A stretch of DNA of 48,354 nt from Pseudooceanicola sp. (GCA_002709085.1 PAPR01000046.1:1-48354); one strand, 5' to 3'. Shown: positions 33,528 through 42,915, counted from the first letter of the stretch. The notes: generated by a model not told the origin, from the letters alone. A program made the numbers and translations.

Positions 33528-33764
33528 ATGGGTGTTATCTGGCTATTGATCATCGGCGCGGCGGCGGGATTTCTCGCGACCCGGATGATGCGCGTACAGG
33601 CCTCGGTGCCCGCGACCATCGCCATCGGCATGGGCGGTGCGCTCATCGGCGGATTGGTCGTGCGGGTGCTCTTGTCGGTCATGGGCGTGTTTGCGGGGCT
33701 GATCGGCGCGGTGCTCGGGGCCTTGTTGCTGATCTGGTTATGGCAGACTTACGGTCCGAAATAA
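33528..33764 (+). CDS. Small membrane protein, GlsB/YeaQ-like
   Basis: The 78-aa product consists of three membrane helices ('LLIIGAAAGFLATRMM', 'ATIAIGMGGALIGGLVVRVLL' and 'FAGLIGAVLGALLLIWLWQTY'), matching the GlsB/YeaQ/YmgE stress-response small membrane family, whose role is unknown. ATG has AAGGAG upstream. The last 25 nt overlap the next gene in another frame. Confidence 0.65.
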   Translation: MGVIWLLIIGAAAGFLATRMMRVQASVPATIAIGMGGALIGGLVVRVLLSVMGVFAGLIGAVLGALLLIWLWQTYGPK

Positions 33765-34591
33765 CGCCCGAGGCTGACACCGGGCGGGGGCCGCATGGCC
33801 GGGACGCAGCGCTGCGGCGCTTCGTGCGCCGGACGTTCGGCTTGCGCGGGACGCTGCGCCTGCACCGCGCGGCGCTCGGGCTGGACCTGTTGCGTGCCCC
33901 TTTGAACCTGCTTCTGGCGCCGGTGTTTCTCGTGGTGCGACTGCTGGCCCTGCTGGTGCGTGTCCTCGGCGGCAAGCGGGTGGCGGGCTGGCTCGCCTCG
34001 CGACGGATCTTGCTGGAAACCGCCGTCGCGGGTGAGGTGCGTCAGCGGACCTTGCGTTTTCTCGACGAGTTGAGGGCCGACGGACTTGCCCCTGACGCCA
34101 GCGCGGAGCAGATAGAGCACGCGGTCGATGACTACGTCGGCACCCGCGGCGCGGTGGCCGAAATGACGACAACGCTTTTCGTACTGATGGCGGGGTATCT
34201 GCTGTTTCACGCCGCCACACCGGGGGTGCTGTCACTGGCCGGGCCCGTGGCAGAGCTGCGCGCACATCGCAGCGCGGTCGAAGGCTTCCCGCTCGGTCAA
34301 GGTCTCGGACGGCTCTACTACGGGGTCTTTCCGACCAATCTGGGTCTGTGGCGCGTGGTGCTGACGGCGCTGGCGCTCGCCGGGCTGGGCGCGTTGGTCA
34401 CGACCTTTGCCGGGGTGCTGGCCGATCCGGTGCAGGTCGCGACAGGCACGCATCGCCGTCGGCTGCAGCGCTTGCTCGACCGTCTGGATCGGGGAGAGGA
34501 CGGCGAGGGGTTGCCGCGCGAACATCTGATGGCGCGCATGGGTGACCTGTCCGACCTTGCGGTCAGCCTGTTGCGGATTTTACGCGGTTAG
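33740..34591 (+). CDS. Uncharacterised membrane protein, DUF6635-like
   Basis: The 283-aa product has an Arg-rich start, then helices in 'LLRAPLNLLLAPVFLVVRLLALLVRVLGG' (one to two passes), 'TLFVLMAGYLLFHAATPGVLS' and 'VVLTALALAGLGALVTTFAGVLADPV', and an Arg/Asp-rich cytoplasmic tail. I recall it as DUF6635 but cannot verify this. Its ATG lies inside the previous gene (25 nt overlap), suggesting coupled expression of three small membrane genes behind fmt. Confidence 0.6.
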   Translation: MADLRSEITPEADTGRGPHGRDAALRRFVRRTFGLRGTLRLHRAALGLDLLRAPLNLLLAPVFLVVRLLALLVRVLGGKRVAGWLASRRILLETAVAGEVRQRTLRFLDELRADGLAPDASAEQIEHAVDDYVGTRGAVAEMTTTLFVLMAGYLLFHAATPGVLSLAGPVAELRAHRSAVEGFPLGQGLGRLYYGVFPTNLGLWRVVLTALALAGLGALVTTFAGVLADPVQVATGTHRRRLQRLLDRLDRGEDGEGLPREHLMARMGDLSDLAVSLLRILRG

Positions 34592-34603
34592 GTTGGGACG
34601 TGG

Positions 34604-35071
34604 CTAGAGACGTGCGCCAGTTTTCTTGAACGGCGCCATTCCAGCGCGCGCGAGTTCGTCCGCGCGCTCGTTCTCCGGGTGGCCGGCGTGGCCCTTGACC
34701 CATTTCCATGTTACATCGTGGCGCGCCTGCGCCTCGTCCAGACGTTGCCATAGGTCGGCGTTCTTGACCGGTTTGCGCCCGGCGGTGCGCCAGCCATTGC
34801 GCTTCCAGCCGTGGATCCAGGTGGTCACGCCGTTCTTGACGTAGGCACTGTCGGTGACGACGGTGATATGCGTGGCGCGCCCCAGAGTTTCCAGCGCGTT
34901 GATTGCCGCCAGCAGCTCCATCCGGTTGTTGGTGGTGTTGGCCTCGCCGCCCTGAAGGTCGCGGTGCTTGACGACTTTGTCGCCATCGCGGGCCTGTAAC
35001 AGGACGCCCCAGCCCCCTGGACCGGGGTTGCCAGAACAGGCGCCGTCAGTAAATGCGTAATACTCCGTCAT
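34604..35071 (-). CDS. rnhA: Ribonuclease HI
   Basis: The 155-aa enzyme degrades RNA in RNA-DNA hybrids. Catalytic residues are visible: D9 in '[20 protein letters not shown]', E52 in '[13 protein letters not shown]', D74 in '[12 protein letters not shown]', and D138 in '[16 protein letters not shown]'. ATG 35071 gives the usual start [10 protein letters not shown]. Converges with the DUF6635-like gene after 12 bp. Confidence 0.96.
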   Translation of the reverse strand: MTEYYAFTDGACSGNPGPGGWGVLLQARDGDKVVKHRDLQGGEANTTNNRMELLAAINALETLGRATHITVVTDSAYVKNGVTTWIHGWKRNGWRTAGRKPVKNADLWQRLDEAQARHDVTWKWVKGHAGHPENERADELARAGMAPFKKTGARL

Positions 35072-35209
35072 GGGGCGGAGTGACCACGCAGAGGCGCGGT
35101 GGTCAAGGCTGTTTGGGCACGCAAGCCACGCAATATCCGGGCCGCATTGCCCCGGCACTGGGTAAAAACCGCTCATATCAGTCCGGTGGACCGTGCAGGT
35201 GCAGAATAT

Positions 35210-35224
35210 TGCTGCATAGCAGCA
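35210..35224. promoter_or_regulatory. Perfect palindrome upstream of TetR gene
   Basis: TGCTGC-ATA-GCAGCA is a 15-bp palindrome ending 22 bp before the TetR start, in an AT-richer stretch. TetR-type regulators typically bind such palindromes at their own promoter. Operator function is inferred. Confidence 0.45.
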
Positions 35225-35246
35225 TAATTTCCGTTAACCTGATCAC

Positions 35247-35774
35247 ATGAGTCGCAAGCAACGCCTTTCCGCCGACGACTGGCTGCGTGCCGGTTTGCAG
35301 GCCCTCACCGCCTCGGGTCCCGAAGCGTTGAAGGCCGAGCCTTTGGCGCGCAGGCTGGATACGACCAAGGGCTCTTTCTACTGGCATTTCGAGGATGTAC
35401 CTCGTTATCGGCAGGCCTTGCTCAACTTCTGGCGCGATCTGACAGCCAAGATGCCGAAAGCGCCGACCGAAAAACCCGAGGCGGTCGCGCAGTTGCATCA
35501 GATGATGCGCGATGGATTCGGCGGCGACATGGCGACCGAGGCGGCGATGCGCAGTTGGGCTGCTACGGACCCGGCGGTCCATGCCACGCTGGCCGATCTG
35601 GACCGCGCCCGGCTGGACCACTTCGCCGCGATCCTGCGCCAGTTGGGCATCACGAACCCTGAGATTGCCATCGCGCTCTATGCGGCAAAGGTCGGGATGT
35701 CGTCGCTCTCCGACGCCTCGGCGGATGAGGGCGCACTAACTACGCTGGTCGATCTGGTTCTCGCGCTGCGCTAG
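35247..35774 (+). CDS. TetR-family transcriptional regulator
   Basis: The 175-aa product has an N-terminal helix-turn-helix: 'WLRAGLQALTASGPEALKAEPLARRLDTTKGSFYWHF' (written over two parts; the recognition helix is 'TTKGSFYWHF'), followed by a helical ligand-binding region. The 'GSFYWHF' pattern is typical of the family. It is convergent with recO after 3 bp and its target genes are not evident. rnhA is divergent on the other side. Confidence 0.85.
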   Translation: MSRKQRLSADDWLRAGLQALTASGPEALKAEPLARRLDTTKGSFYWHFEDVPRYRQALLNFWRDLTAKMPKAPTEKPEAVAQLHQMMRDGFGGDMATEAAMRSWAATDPAVHATLADLDRARLDHFAAILRQLGITNPEIAIALYAAKVGMSSLSDASADEGALTTLVDLVLALR

Positions 35775-35777
35775 GCG

Positions 35778-36503
35778 TTACAGTCGGCGGGCGAACAGAT
35801 CCACGAAGCGCTGTCGTGCTTCGGGCAAAGGTTTGCGACCCAGCTCCGGAGCGAGGCGTTCGTTCAGGAAATGTCCGGTGACGCGAAACCCTTCGGCAAT
35901 TTCACGATCTGGCGCGGCACCGATCCCCATGAGGCAGGCGGGCAGGGGCAATAGCCGGTCGGCCCACTCCCCGGCGCCTTGCCGCGTCACGGCGCGGCCA
36001 CTGCGCGGCGAGATGTAGGTCAGCCCCTCGCGCGCGCCGGTCACCGCGCATCTGTTGAGGTCGAGGCCAAAGCCCATCTCTTCCAGCAGCGCGAGTTCCC
36101 AGTGCAGATAGGCCAGCGGCCAGAGGTCGGGCTGGCCGAGCAGGTCCAGCAACGCTTCGGTCCGGGCGTACAGCTTCCGGTGCGGTTCGCGCTCGGGCAG
36201 TGCATAGCACAACAAGCCCGTCACGGCGTTCAGCCCGGCCAGCGAAATCCGGTCGCCCATCACCTGCGCCGCGCGCGAGCGCAGCGGTTCGACGGCGAAG
36301 TTCCCCATATGATCCTCGAGCCGCGCCTTCCACGCGATGTCGAGCTGCGCGCCCGGTTGCAGGATCGGGGCGAGCTTGCGCGAGGTGCCACCCCGGATCA
36401 CCCCGGCGTGGCGACCTTGCGACGGGGTAAAGACCTCGGCGATCATCGCCGTCTCCCCGTGCCGGCGCGCGGCCAGCAATATCCCTTCGTCACGCCATTC
36501 CAT
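35778..36503 (-). CDS. recO: DNA repair protein RecO
   Basis: The 241-aa recombination mediator starts [20 protein letters not shown] and has '[20 protein letters not shown]' (OB-fold region), '[21 protein letters not shown]' and '[11 protein letters not shown]', all RecO landmarks; it loads RecA with RecR. The zinc Cys set seen in some RecO proteins is not complete here. Separated from the DUF1491 gene by a plus-strand membrane-protein gene. Confidence 0.93.
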   Translation of the reverse strand: MEWRDEGILLAARRHGETAMIAEVFTPSQGRHAGVIRGGTSRKLAPILQPGAQLDIAWKARLEDHMGNFAVEPLRSRAAQVMGDRISLAGLNAVTGLLCYALPEREPHRKLYARTEALLDLLGQPDLWPLAYLHWELALLEEMGFGLDLNRCAVTGAREGLTYISPRSGRAVTRQGAGEWADRLLPLPACLMGIGAAPDREIAEGFRVTGHFLNERLAPELGRKPLPEARQRFVDLFARRL

Positions 36504-36557
36504 GCCCTCTTATCTGCGGACTTGCGCGGGCGGGCAAGTTGGCGCAATTTCTCGGAC

Positions 36558-37175
36558 ATGACGTTGTCCCCTCTTGCCCGAACGCTCGCCGTCCTCATCG
36601 CGCTGATGACCCTCGCGGGATTGTTCGCGCAGGTCGTGACCTCGCAGGCCAATCACCCTGACGATGCGTTGACGGAGACGCTGTGGCGGCTGGCGCGGTA
36701 TTTCACGATTCTGACGAACACTCTCGTCGCTGTAACTTACGTCGCGCTCTCGCTGCGCGGGAGGGTCGCGTCGTCGATCTGGCTGGGCGGCGTGACCCTG
36801 TGGATCGGGATCACCGGGGTGGTCTATCACTTGCTGCTGGCCTCTGACGAAGGGGTAAAGGTCGGCCTGTCGTGGTGGGCGAATTTCGGCGTGCACACGG
36901 CCGTGCCAATCGCCGTGATCCTGTGGTGGCTGGCCTTTGGTCCGCGCGATCGGCTGAGCGTCAAGGCGGCGCTGGTCTGGATGCTGTGGCCGGTGATCTA
37001 TGTCGTCTATGCGCTTCTGCGCGGGCAGATCGACGCGAAGTACCCGTATTTCTTTACCAATCCGACGGAAATCGGTTGGTGGGGCGTGGGGCAGTGGACC
37101 GTGATCCTGGCCGTATCGTTCTTTGTCGCGGGGCTGGCGCAGATCGCGGTTGCAAGGTTGGTGCGGCCGGGCTGA
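36558..37175 (+). CDS. Pr6Pr-family membrane protein
   Basis: The 205-aa product has about six hydrophobic segments, including 'LARTLAVLIALMTLAGLFAQVV', 'YFTILTNTLVAVTYVALSL', 'VTLWIGITGVVYHLLLA', 'FGVHTAVPIAVILWWLAFGP', 'VWMLWPVIYVVYALLR' and 'WGVGQWTVILAVSFFVAGLA'. This matches the Pr6Pr family of uncharacterised integral membrane proteins. ATG 36558 fits the first helix; a longer frame reads through recO antisense. Being on the plus strand, it interrupts a minus-strand housekeeping series. Confidence 0.8.
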   Translation: MTLSPLARTLAVLIALMTLAGLFAQVVTSQANHPDDALTETLWRLARYFTILTNTLVAVTYVALSLRGRVASSIWLGGVTLWIGITGVVYHLLLASDEGVKVGLSWWANFGVHTAVPIAVILWWLAFGPRDRLSVKAALVWMLWPVIYVVYALLRGQIDAKYPYFFTNPTEIGWWGVGQWTVILAVSFFVAGLAQIAVARLVRPG

Positions 37176-37208
37176 GCGCGCCAAGACGGATCCGTCAGGA
37201 TCAGGCGG

Positions 37209-37538
37209 TCAGTCGGCGAGGCCGGGCTCATCCAGCAGGTGGCGACCCTTGCGATCCTCGACCTCGACGACCCAGAGGTCGGGATCATAGCCGCGTTGCC
37301 GGGTGATTGCCGCGTCCACCGTCACCTCGTCCCCCTCGACCAGAACCATCCAGTTGCGATCGCCTGTCATGATGTCGAAACTGCGCTGAAACGCCTTGGC
37401 CTGCCCGTCGAGCGTGTAGAGCTTGACCAGCACCGCGCCGCCCGTGTCATCGCCATGCGCGACCACAAAGGCCGGGATGTCGTTGAGACGCAGCCGCGTG
37501 AGATAGGCGTCGATCCAGAGGCGAGCGGTCAGGCGCAT
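37209..37538 (-). CDS. DUF1491-family protein
   Basis: The 109-aa cytoplasmic product starts MRLTARLWIDAYLTRLRLND and ends 'DPDLWVVEVEDRKGRHLLDE', matching DUF1491 from alphaproteobacteria, of unknown function. Its position downstream of era is its usual one in this group. A short spacer (39 bp) separates it from era. Confidence 0.85.
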   Translation of the reverse strand: MRLTARLWIDAYLTRLRLNDIPAFVVAHGDDTGGAVLVKLYTLDGQAKAFQRSFDIMTGDRNWMVLVEGDEVTVDAAITRQRGYDPDLWVVEVEDRKGRHLLDEPGLAD

Positions 37539-37577
37539 GGGCGAAGTCCTTGGGGCGCTGGTAACAACCTCAGCGCC

Positions 37578-38483
37578 CTAGTTTCCGTCGCGGAAGTTCA
37601 GGCCCATCTCGGTGTAGCGGGTGGATTCCTCCTGCCAGTTCTCGCGCACCTTGACCTGCAGGAACAGATGGATGCGACGTCCCGCGAATTCTTCGAGTTC
37701 TTCGCGGGCGGCCTTGGAGATCGCCTTGATCGATTCGCCCTTGTTGCCGAGGACGATGCCCTTGTGACCATCGCGCATGACATAGACGATCTGGTCGATC
37801 CGGGCCGATCCGTCGTCGCGCTCCACCCAGCTTTCCGTCTCGACGGTCAGTTGGTAGGGCAACTCCTGATGCAGCCGTAGGGTCAGCTTTTCGCGCGTGA
37901 TCTCGGCGGCGATCATGCGCATGGGCAAATCGGCGATCTGATCCTCGGGGTAGAGCCACGGGCCCTTGGGCATCTCGGCCGCCAGCCATTCGCGCAGCGC
38001 GCTGACCCCGTGGCCCTTTTCGGCCGAAATCATGAATGTCTGTTCAAACGGGTAGGCGGCGTTCATCCGTTCCGTCAGTTCCAGCAGTTGCGGCGCCTCG
38101 ACCCGGTCAATCTTGTTGATCGCCAGGGCAATGCGGCGCCCTTTCGGCATCTCGGCCAGCCCTTCGAGGATCGCCTCCACCCCGCGGGTGATCCCGCGAT
38201 GCGCTTCGATCAGGAGGACGGTGATGTCGGCGTCGGCGACACCGCTCCAGGCGGCGGCGACCATGGCACGATCCAACCGGCGGCGCGGCTGGAACAGGCC
38301 CGGTGTATCGACCAGCACGATCTGGCTGTCGCCCTCGATGGTGACCCCCCGGATCCGGGCACGGGTGGTCTGAACCTTGTGCGTGACAATAGAGACCTTG
38401 GCCCCCACCATGCGGTTGGTGAGGGTGGATTTGCCCGCATTGGGCTCTCCGATCAGGGCGACGAATCCGGCGCGGGTGGTCAT
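37578..38483 (-). CDS. era: Ribosome-assembly GTPase Era
   Basis: The 301-aa essential GTPase binds 16S rRNA during 30S maturation. G1 'LIGEPNAGKSTLTNRMVG' (residues 10-27), G3 'VDTPGLF', G4 'AINKID' and the C-terminal KH domain with 'DGHKGIVLGNKGESIKAIS' are all intact. ATG 38483 gives the family start MTTRAGFVALIGEPN. Confidence 0.97.
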   Translation of the reverse strand: MTTRAGFVALIGEPNAGKSTLTNRMVGAKVSIVTHKVQTTRARIRGVTIEGDSQIVLVDTPGLFQPRRRLDRAMVAAAWSGVADADITVLLIEAHRGITRGVEAILEGLAEMPKGRRIALAINKIDRVEAPQLLELTERMNAAYPFEQTFMISAEKGHGVSALREWLAAEMPKGPWLYPEDQIADLPMRMIAAEITREKLTLRLHQELPYQLTVETESWVERDDGSARIDQIVYVMRDGHKGIVLGNKGESIKAISKAAREELEEFAGRRIHLFLQVKVRENWQEESTRYTEMGLNFRDGN

Positions 38484-38544
38484 GGGCGGGTCTTTCAGTC
38501 GGTTGGGGCCGGGCCAGAATAGCACAGCCGGGCAGCTCCGGCTC

Positions 38545-39345
38545 TCATGACGTATTCAACACCAGCGGGCAATGGTCCGAGACTTCGGGCGTGCGGATAA
38601 CCTGAAAATCGGCATCCTTCAGGGGACCGTTGACCAGCATATAATCCGCATGGCGTTCCGGTTTGGTGTAATGCGAGGTCCGGGTGCCCTCAATACTGCG
38701 GTCGGTGATCAGATTGTAGGGCGCGACACGTGCGAGGACGCGAAAGGTCTCTGACCCCGGCAGGACGTTGAAATCACCGCAGACCGCAACCGGGTCGCCG
38801 GGCATCAGGACACTCTGGACCATGGGGGCGAATTTGCGGGCCTGTTCGCCGCGCACGGGGGTGTCCATCTTGCCCTTGGCGTCGCGCAGGCCGTGCATGT
38901 GCCCGACTGTGACCCCACCTTCTTCGGCGTCCCAGACCCGGACCACATGGCCGGTGCGGGACCGAGGGTGCGGGCCGAATCCCGAGGGTGTAAAGGCCCC
39001 GTGCACAAAGCCCTGCGCCTGTCCTACGACGGTGAGATTGGGATGCAGGAACGTCGCTATCCCCCACAGCGACGGGATCGGGCGATCCCCCAGCCAGAGA
39101 TTGCCACAGGCGGCGGGGCAAAAGGTCACCCCGTGATGCGGCAGAACACGGGCGACATCGCGGATGACATTAGCACGCTGCGGCAGGTTGGCGCCGTCGT
39201 CGCGGTAATCCAGCCAGGCAGAGGGGCTGTCGGGGGCATAGACGACCTCTTGCAGGCACAGGATATCGGGCTGCACCTCGTCGAGCCAGGCCACCATATC
39301 CTCGATGAGGCGACCGCCCCAGGCATTCAGGCTAACGATACGCAT
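38545..39345 (-). CDS. Endonuclease/exonuclease/phosphatase family protein
   Basis: The 266-aa product starts '[11 protein letters not shown]', with the metal-binding Glu in 'DILCLQEVVYAP', the 'GDFNVLPGS' motif and 'TPEVSDHCPLVLN' (catalytic Asp-His) at the end, the exo-endo-phosphatase fold used by DNases, sphingomyelinases and inositol phosphatases. Substrate unknown. It overlaps the rnc stop by one base (TGATG) and lies between rnc and era. Confidence 0.88.
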   Translation of the reverse strand: MRIVSLNAWGGRLIEDMVAWLDEVQPDILCLQEVVYAPDSPSAWLDYRDDGANLPQRANVIRDVARVLPHHGVTFCPAACGNLWLGDRPIPSLWGIATFLHPNLTVVGQAQGFVHGAFTPSGFGPHPRSRTGHVVRVWDAEEGGVTVGHMHGLRDAKGKMDTPVRGEQARKFAPMVQSVLMPGDPVAVCGDFNVLPGSETFRVLARVAPYNLITDRSIEGTRTSHYTKPERHADYMLVNGPLKDADFQVIRTPEVSDHCPLVLNTS

Positions 39346-40025
39346 CAGCTATCCAGTCGGTCCAGAAGGGACTTGGCTGCCGCCTGTTCCGCCGCACGCT
39401 TTGATCCGGCCTTGGCTGTGACTGTTTCGCCGGTCTGCAACCGCGCCTCAATCCGGAATTGCGGGGCGTGGTCAGGGCCATCCCTGCCTGTTTCGACATA
39501 GGCCGGCGGGGGCAGTCCGCGCGCCTGCGCCCATTCCTGCAGCGCGGTCTTGGCGTCGCGGGCGTCGTCGTCGACCTTGTCGATGCGGTTGCCCCAGAGG
39601 CGCAGGATCATCCTGCGGGCGGTCTCGAACCCGGCGTCGCGGTAGACTGCGGCGATCACCGCCTCCATCGCGTCGCCCAGCAGGGCTTCCTTGCGCCGGC
39701 CCCCTGACAGCTGCTCGGACCGGCCGAGTTTGAGCACCGCGCCGAGGTCGATGTCACGGGCGACGTCGGCGCAGGTCTCCTTGCGCACGAGCGCATTGTA
39801 ACGTGGGGCAAGCTGCCCTTCGCTGGCGCCCATGTCGCGGGCAAACAACGCCTCGGCCATCACCAGGCCCAGCACCCGGTCGCCCAAAAATTCCAGCCGC
39901 TGATTGTCGCCACGCGTCGCTGTGGATACCGAGGAATGCGTCACGGCCCGAACCAGAAGCTCGGGTCGCGTGAAATCATGTCCGATGCGCGTGGCAAAGG
40001 CCTGGAGATCGCCGGACAGCTTCAT
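39345..40025 (-). CDS. rnc: Ribonuclease III
   Basis: The 226-aa enzyme cleaves double-stranded RNA in rRNA and mRNA processing. The signature '[20 protein letters not shown]' is at residues 41-60, and '[18 protein letters not shown]' supplies the second acidic cluster. The dsRNA-binding domain occupies about residues 155-226 ('[20 protein letters not shown]'). Preceded by lepB with a 9-bp gap. Confidence 0.97.
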   Translation of the reverse strand: MKLSGDLQAFATRIGHDFTRPELLVRAVTHSSVSTATRGDNQRLEFLGDRVLGLVMAEALFARDMGASEGQLAPRYNALVRKETCADVARDIDLGAVLKLGRSEQLSGGRRKEALLGDAMEAVIAAVYRDAGFETARRMILRLWGNRIDKVDDDARDAKTALQEWAQARGLPPPAYVETGRDGPDHAPQFRIEARLQTGETVTAKAGSKRAAEQAAAKSLLDRLDS

Positions 40026-40034
40026 CCTTCCCCC

Positions 40035-40877
40035 TCAGGTAATGCCCTTGAAGAACCGATCGCTGCGCCAGGTCCAGAAGAACAGCATGGAGCGACCCGC
40101 GGAGGAGAACATCACCCGGTCCGCCCGGCCGATCAGGTTTTCGTAAGGCACAAAGCCCACCCCGAAGGAGGTCTGCGCGACCCGGCTGTCGGTGGAATTG
40201 TCGCGGTTATCCCCCATGAAGAAATACTGCCCCTCGGGCACGCTGAAAATCGGCGTGTCATCGAGATCGAGGTTGTCGGCGATGTTCAGGGTCGAATGAG
40301 AAACGCCGTTTGGCAGGGTTTCGATCTGGCGCTGCTTTTCGCACGTGCCGCCCTGTCCGACCGGGTCGTTCGAGCAACGCGGGAAGCGGCCCTCGGGGCC
40401 CTGCGGTTCCTTGACCTCGGAAAAGACTCCGCCGTCTTCGACCCCGACCGGTTCGCCGTTGATCTGCAGCACGCCGCCCTTCATCTGGATGCGGTCGCCG
40501 GGCAGGCCGATCAGACGCTTGATGTAGTCCTGATGGCTGACGGGATGGCGGAAGACCACGACATCGCCTCGCTCGGGTTCGCTGCCGAGGAAGCGGGAGT
40601 TGTCGCCGTCGAGAAATCCGCAGATGTCGGCGGCGTCGATGTCCACGCCCAGGCTCGCCAGTTTGACGCTGGGGCAGGAGGCGTAGGAATAGCCGTAGGC
40701 CATCTTGTTCACAAAGAGGAAATCACCGACCAGCAGCGTGTCCTTCATCGAGGACGAGGGGATCCAGAAGGGCTGAAAGAACAGCGTGCGGAACACGCCG
40801 GCAATGATCAGCGCCCAAAAGACGGTCTTTATCGTCTCCCAGATCGCGCCAAGGAACCCCTGTTTTTCGTCAGCCAT
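40035..40877 (-). CDS. lepB: Signal peptidase I
   Basis: The 280-aa inner-membrane protease cleaves exported preproteins. A transmembrane helix ('VFWALIIAGVFRTLFFQPF') precedes 'WIPSSSMKDTLLVGDFLFV' with catalytic Ser43, and 'DYIKRLIGLPGDRIQM' carries catalytic Lys120; 'FFMGDNRDNSTDSR' is the downstream box. ATG 40877 matches the family start. Upstream of rnc as in many alphaproteobacteria. Confidence 0.96.
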   Translation of the reverse strand: MADEKQGFLGAIWETIKTVFWALIIAGVFRTLFFQPFWIPSSSMKDTLLVGDFLFVNKMAYGYSYASCPSVKLASLGVDIDAADICGFLDGDNSRFLGSEPERGDVVVFRHPVSHQDYIKRLIGLPGDRIQMKGGVLQINGEPVGVEDGGVFSEVKEPQGPEGRFPRCSNDPVGQGGTCEKQRQIETLPNGVSHSTLNIADNLDLDDTPIFSVPEGQYFFMGDNRDNSTDSRVAQTSFGVGFVPYENLIGRADRVMFSSAGRSMLFFWTWRSDRFFKGIT

Positions 40878-40982
40878 TGCGCCTGTCCTTCTGCTCGGGC
40901 GTTGCATGGTTCATGCGGTCCGATCCACGGGGTGTCAAGGTGACAGACCGGCGCCGGGTCCGCGCCGTTCTGATCATACCTG

Positions 40983-41402
40983 TCATGGTATGAGGTCGGG
41001 GCCGCCCAAGGGGCGCGCTTCGATAAGGACAAACGCCTGTGCCCAGGGATGATCGTCGGTCAGGGTGACATGGATGATCGCCTCGTGCCCCGGTGGCGTC
41101 ATGCTGGCCAATCGTCTGGCCGCCCAACCGGTCACATGCATGACGGGCTGACCGCTGCGCAGGTTCGACACGCTCATGTCCTTCCACGCAATTCCCATTC
41201 GCAGCCCGGTGCCCAGCGCTTTGGAGCATGCCTCTTTGGCGGCCCACCTCTTGGCGTAGGTCCCGGCGGTGTCGGCGCGGCGCTCGGATTTGCGCTGCTC
41301 GATTTCGGTGAAGACACGGTTACGAAAGCGGTCGCCGAACCGGTCGAGCGTGCCTTGAATCCGGTCGATATTCGCCAGATCGGTGCCGACGCCGAGGATC
41401 AC
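40983..41402 (-). CDS. acpS: Holo-ACP synthase (4'-phosphopantetheinyl transferase)
   Basis: The 139-aa enzyme activates acyl carrier protein with phosphopantetheine. The start '[15 protein letters not shown]' has metal-binding Asp8, and '[18 protein letters not shown]' has the catalytic Glu-Lys pair. The start used is GTG 41402 (the family begins here); a GTG 42 nt upstream is an alternative and no clear ribosome-binding site distinguishes them. Confidence 0.93.
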   Translation of the reverse strand: MILGVGTDLANIDRIQGTLDRFGDRFRNRVFTEIEQRKSERRADTAGTYAKRWAAKEACSKALGTGLRMGIAWKDMSVSNLRSGQPVMHVTGWAARRLASMTPPGHEAIIHVTLTDDHPWAQAFVLIEARPLGGPDLIP

Positions 41403-41490
41403 GGCGCGGAGCGGTCCGTGGGCCGCTGGGCGTTGGACGGACACGGCATCGCGATGTCAGCCGCAGGGCGGCGCGGTTTCGCGGCACGGC

Positions 41491-42237
41491 TCATGCGCGT
41501 GCCGCGTCCATCAGCCGACGCATCTCGCCGATTGCGGGGGCGAGGCCGAGAAAGATCGCCTCGCCGATCAGGAAGTGGCCGATGTTCAGCTCCCGCACTT
41601 CGGGCAGTGCAGCGACAGGTTGGACCGTGTCGTAGGTCAGCCCGTGACCGGCATGAACCTCCAGGCCGAGGGAATCGGCAAAGCGGGCCATCTCGGTCAG
41701 TCGCACCAGCTCGTCATCGCGCGCGTCCAGGCGTCCTTCGGCATGGGCGTCGCAATAGGCGCCGGTATGTAATTCGATAACCTCTGCGCCGATACGATGC
41801 GCGGCCTCGATCTGGCGGCGGTCGGCGGCGATAAAGATCGACACCCGGCACCCGGCCTCGCGCAGCGGCGCGATGAAATGGGCCAGCCGGTTTTCCTCGC
41901 GCGCGACCTCCAGACCGCCTTCGGTGGTCCGTTCCTCGCGCTTTTCCGGCACGAGGCAGACGGCGTGGGGGCGGTGGCGCAGGGCGATAGCCTGCATTTC
42001 GTCTGTCGCGGCCATCTCGAAATTCAGCGGCAGGCTCAGGTTTTGCATCAACCCCTCGATGTCCGCATCCGAAATATGGCGGCGATCCTCGCGAAGGTGG
42101 GCGGTGATGCCGTCGGCCCCTGCCTCCTGCGCGATCTGCGCGGCGCGCAGCGGGTCGGGATACGCGCTGCCACGGGCGTTGCGGACAGTGGCGACGTGGT
42201 CGATGTTAACACCCAGACGCAAGGTTTTCTCGGGCAT
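41491..42237 (-). CDS. pdxJ: Pyridoxine 5'-phosphate synthase
   Basis: The 248-aa TIM-barrel enzyme makes PNP from 1-deoxyxylulose-5-phosphate and aminoacetone phosphate. It shows '[20 protein letters not shown]', '[18 protein letters not shown]', 'LHTGAYCDA' and '[20 protein letters not shown]'. ATG 42237 has AGGAG upstream; a GTG three codons earlier is less likely. Confidence 0.96.
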   Translation of the reverse strand: MPEKTLRLGVNIDHVATVRNARGSAYPDPLRAAQIAQEAGADGITAHLREDRRHISDADIEGLMQNLSLPLNFEMAATDEMQAIALRHRPHAVCLVPEKREERTTEGGLEVAREENRLAHFIAPLREAGCRVSIFIAADRRQIEAAHRIGAEVIELHTGAYCDAHAEGRLDARDDELVRLTEMARFADSLGLEVHAGHGLTYDTVQPVAALPEVRELNIGHFLIGEAIFLGLAPAIGEMRRLMDAARA

Positions 42238-42261
42238 GACGTTCACTCCTGCGCAGGCTTA

Positions 42262-42915
42262 TCAATCTGTCTTTGTGCGTTTGGCGGCCTCGGCCTTGGC
42301 CCGGATGGCCGCCAGTTTCTTTTTCAGCACGCCCCGCCGACGCGCCTGGTAGGCCCTGATCACGGGCACCGAGAGGTAATAGGCCACAAGGCCTCCGATC
42401 ACACCCGGTATGATGCCGCCAATCAGGTAAGGATAGAAGATGTCATCGAAAAAGACCGTCAGCGCACGCCAATCTGCATCCGCATCGGTGAACAGCGCAA
42501 TCAGGTTTTCACGCAGGTTCTCGGCGGCGTGGAAGAACTTGCGCACGAAGGTATCGCCGTTGCCGACCTCGTCCGGGTGACGTCCCAGCAGAAATAGCCC
42601 GATCTGGGTCGAGACGAGGGCGATCGGCACGTAGGTCAGTGGATTGCCCACGAAGGTCGCGAGGATCGCCGCCAACATATTGCCGCGCACGATGAAAGCG
42701 ATGATCGCTGCGACCAGAAAATGCAGCCCGAAGAGCGGAGTGAATGCGGTAACGATCCCGGCGAATATCCCTCGGGCGATCTTTTCCGGAGTGTCGGGCA
42801 GGCGGCGCATCCGATGTTTGACATAATGGAAGGCCCGCCCCCAACCCCCACGGGGCCAGACGAACTCGACGATCATCTGCCAGACAGGACGCCTATCCCG
42901 ACGTTTGAAGACCAA
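42262..42915 (-). CDS. DUF2062 membrane protein
   Basis: The 217-aa product has 'WPRGGWGRAFHYVKHRMRRL', 'PEKIARGIFAGIVTAFTPLF' and further membrane segments 'LHFLVAAIIAFIVRGNMLAA' and 'PYLIGGIIPGVIGGLVAYYL', matching DUF2062. Function unknown. The best start is TTG 42915 (giving the usual 'VFKRRDRRPVWQ' N-terminus), preceded by GGGAGAGA and lying 23 nt inside the end of rsh. No ATG gives that N-terminus. Confidence 0.85.
   Translation of the reverse strand: MVFKRRDRRPVWQMIVEFVWPRGGWGRAFHYVKHRMRRLPDTPEKIARGIFAGIVTAFTPLFGLHFLVAAIIAFIVRGNMLAAILATFVGNPLTYVPIALVSTQIGLFLLGRHPDEVGNGDTFVRKFFHAAENLRENLIALFTDADADWRALTVFFDDIFYPYLIGGIIPGVIGGLVAYYLSVPVIRAYQARRRGVLKKKLAAIRAKAEAAKRTKTD

Noticed and set aside
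35979-36557. N-terminal extension of the Pr6Pr gene through recO
   Set aside because: Antisense of recO; the protein's first helix starts after ATG 36558.
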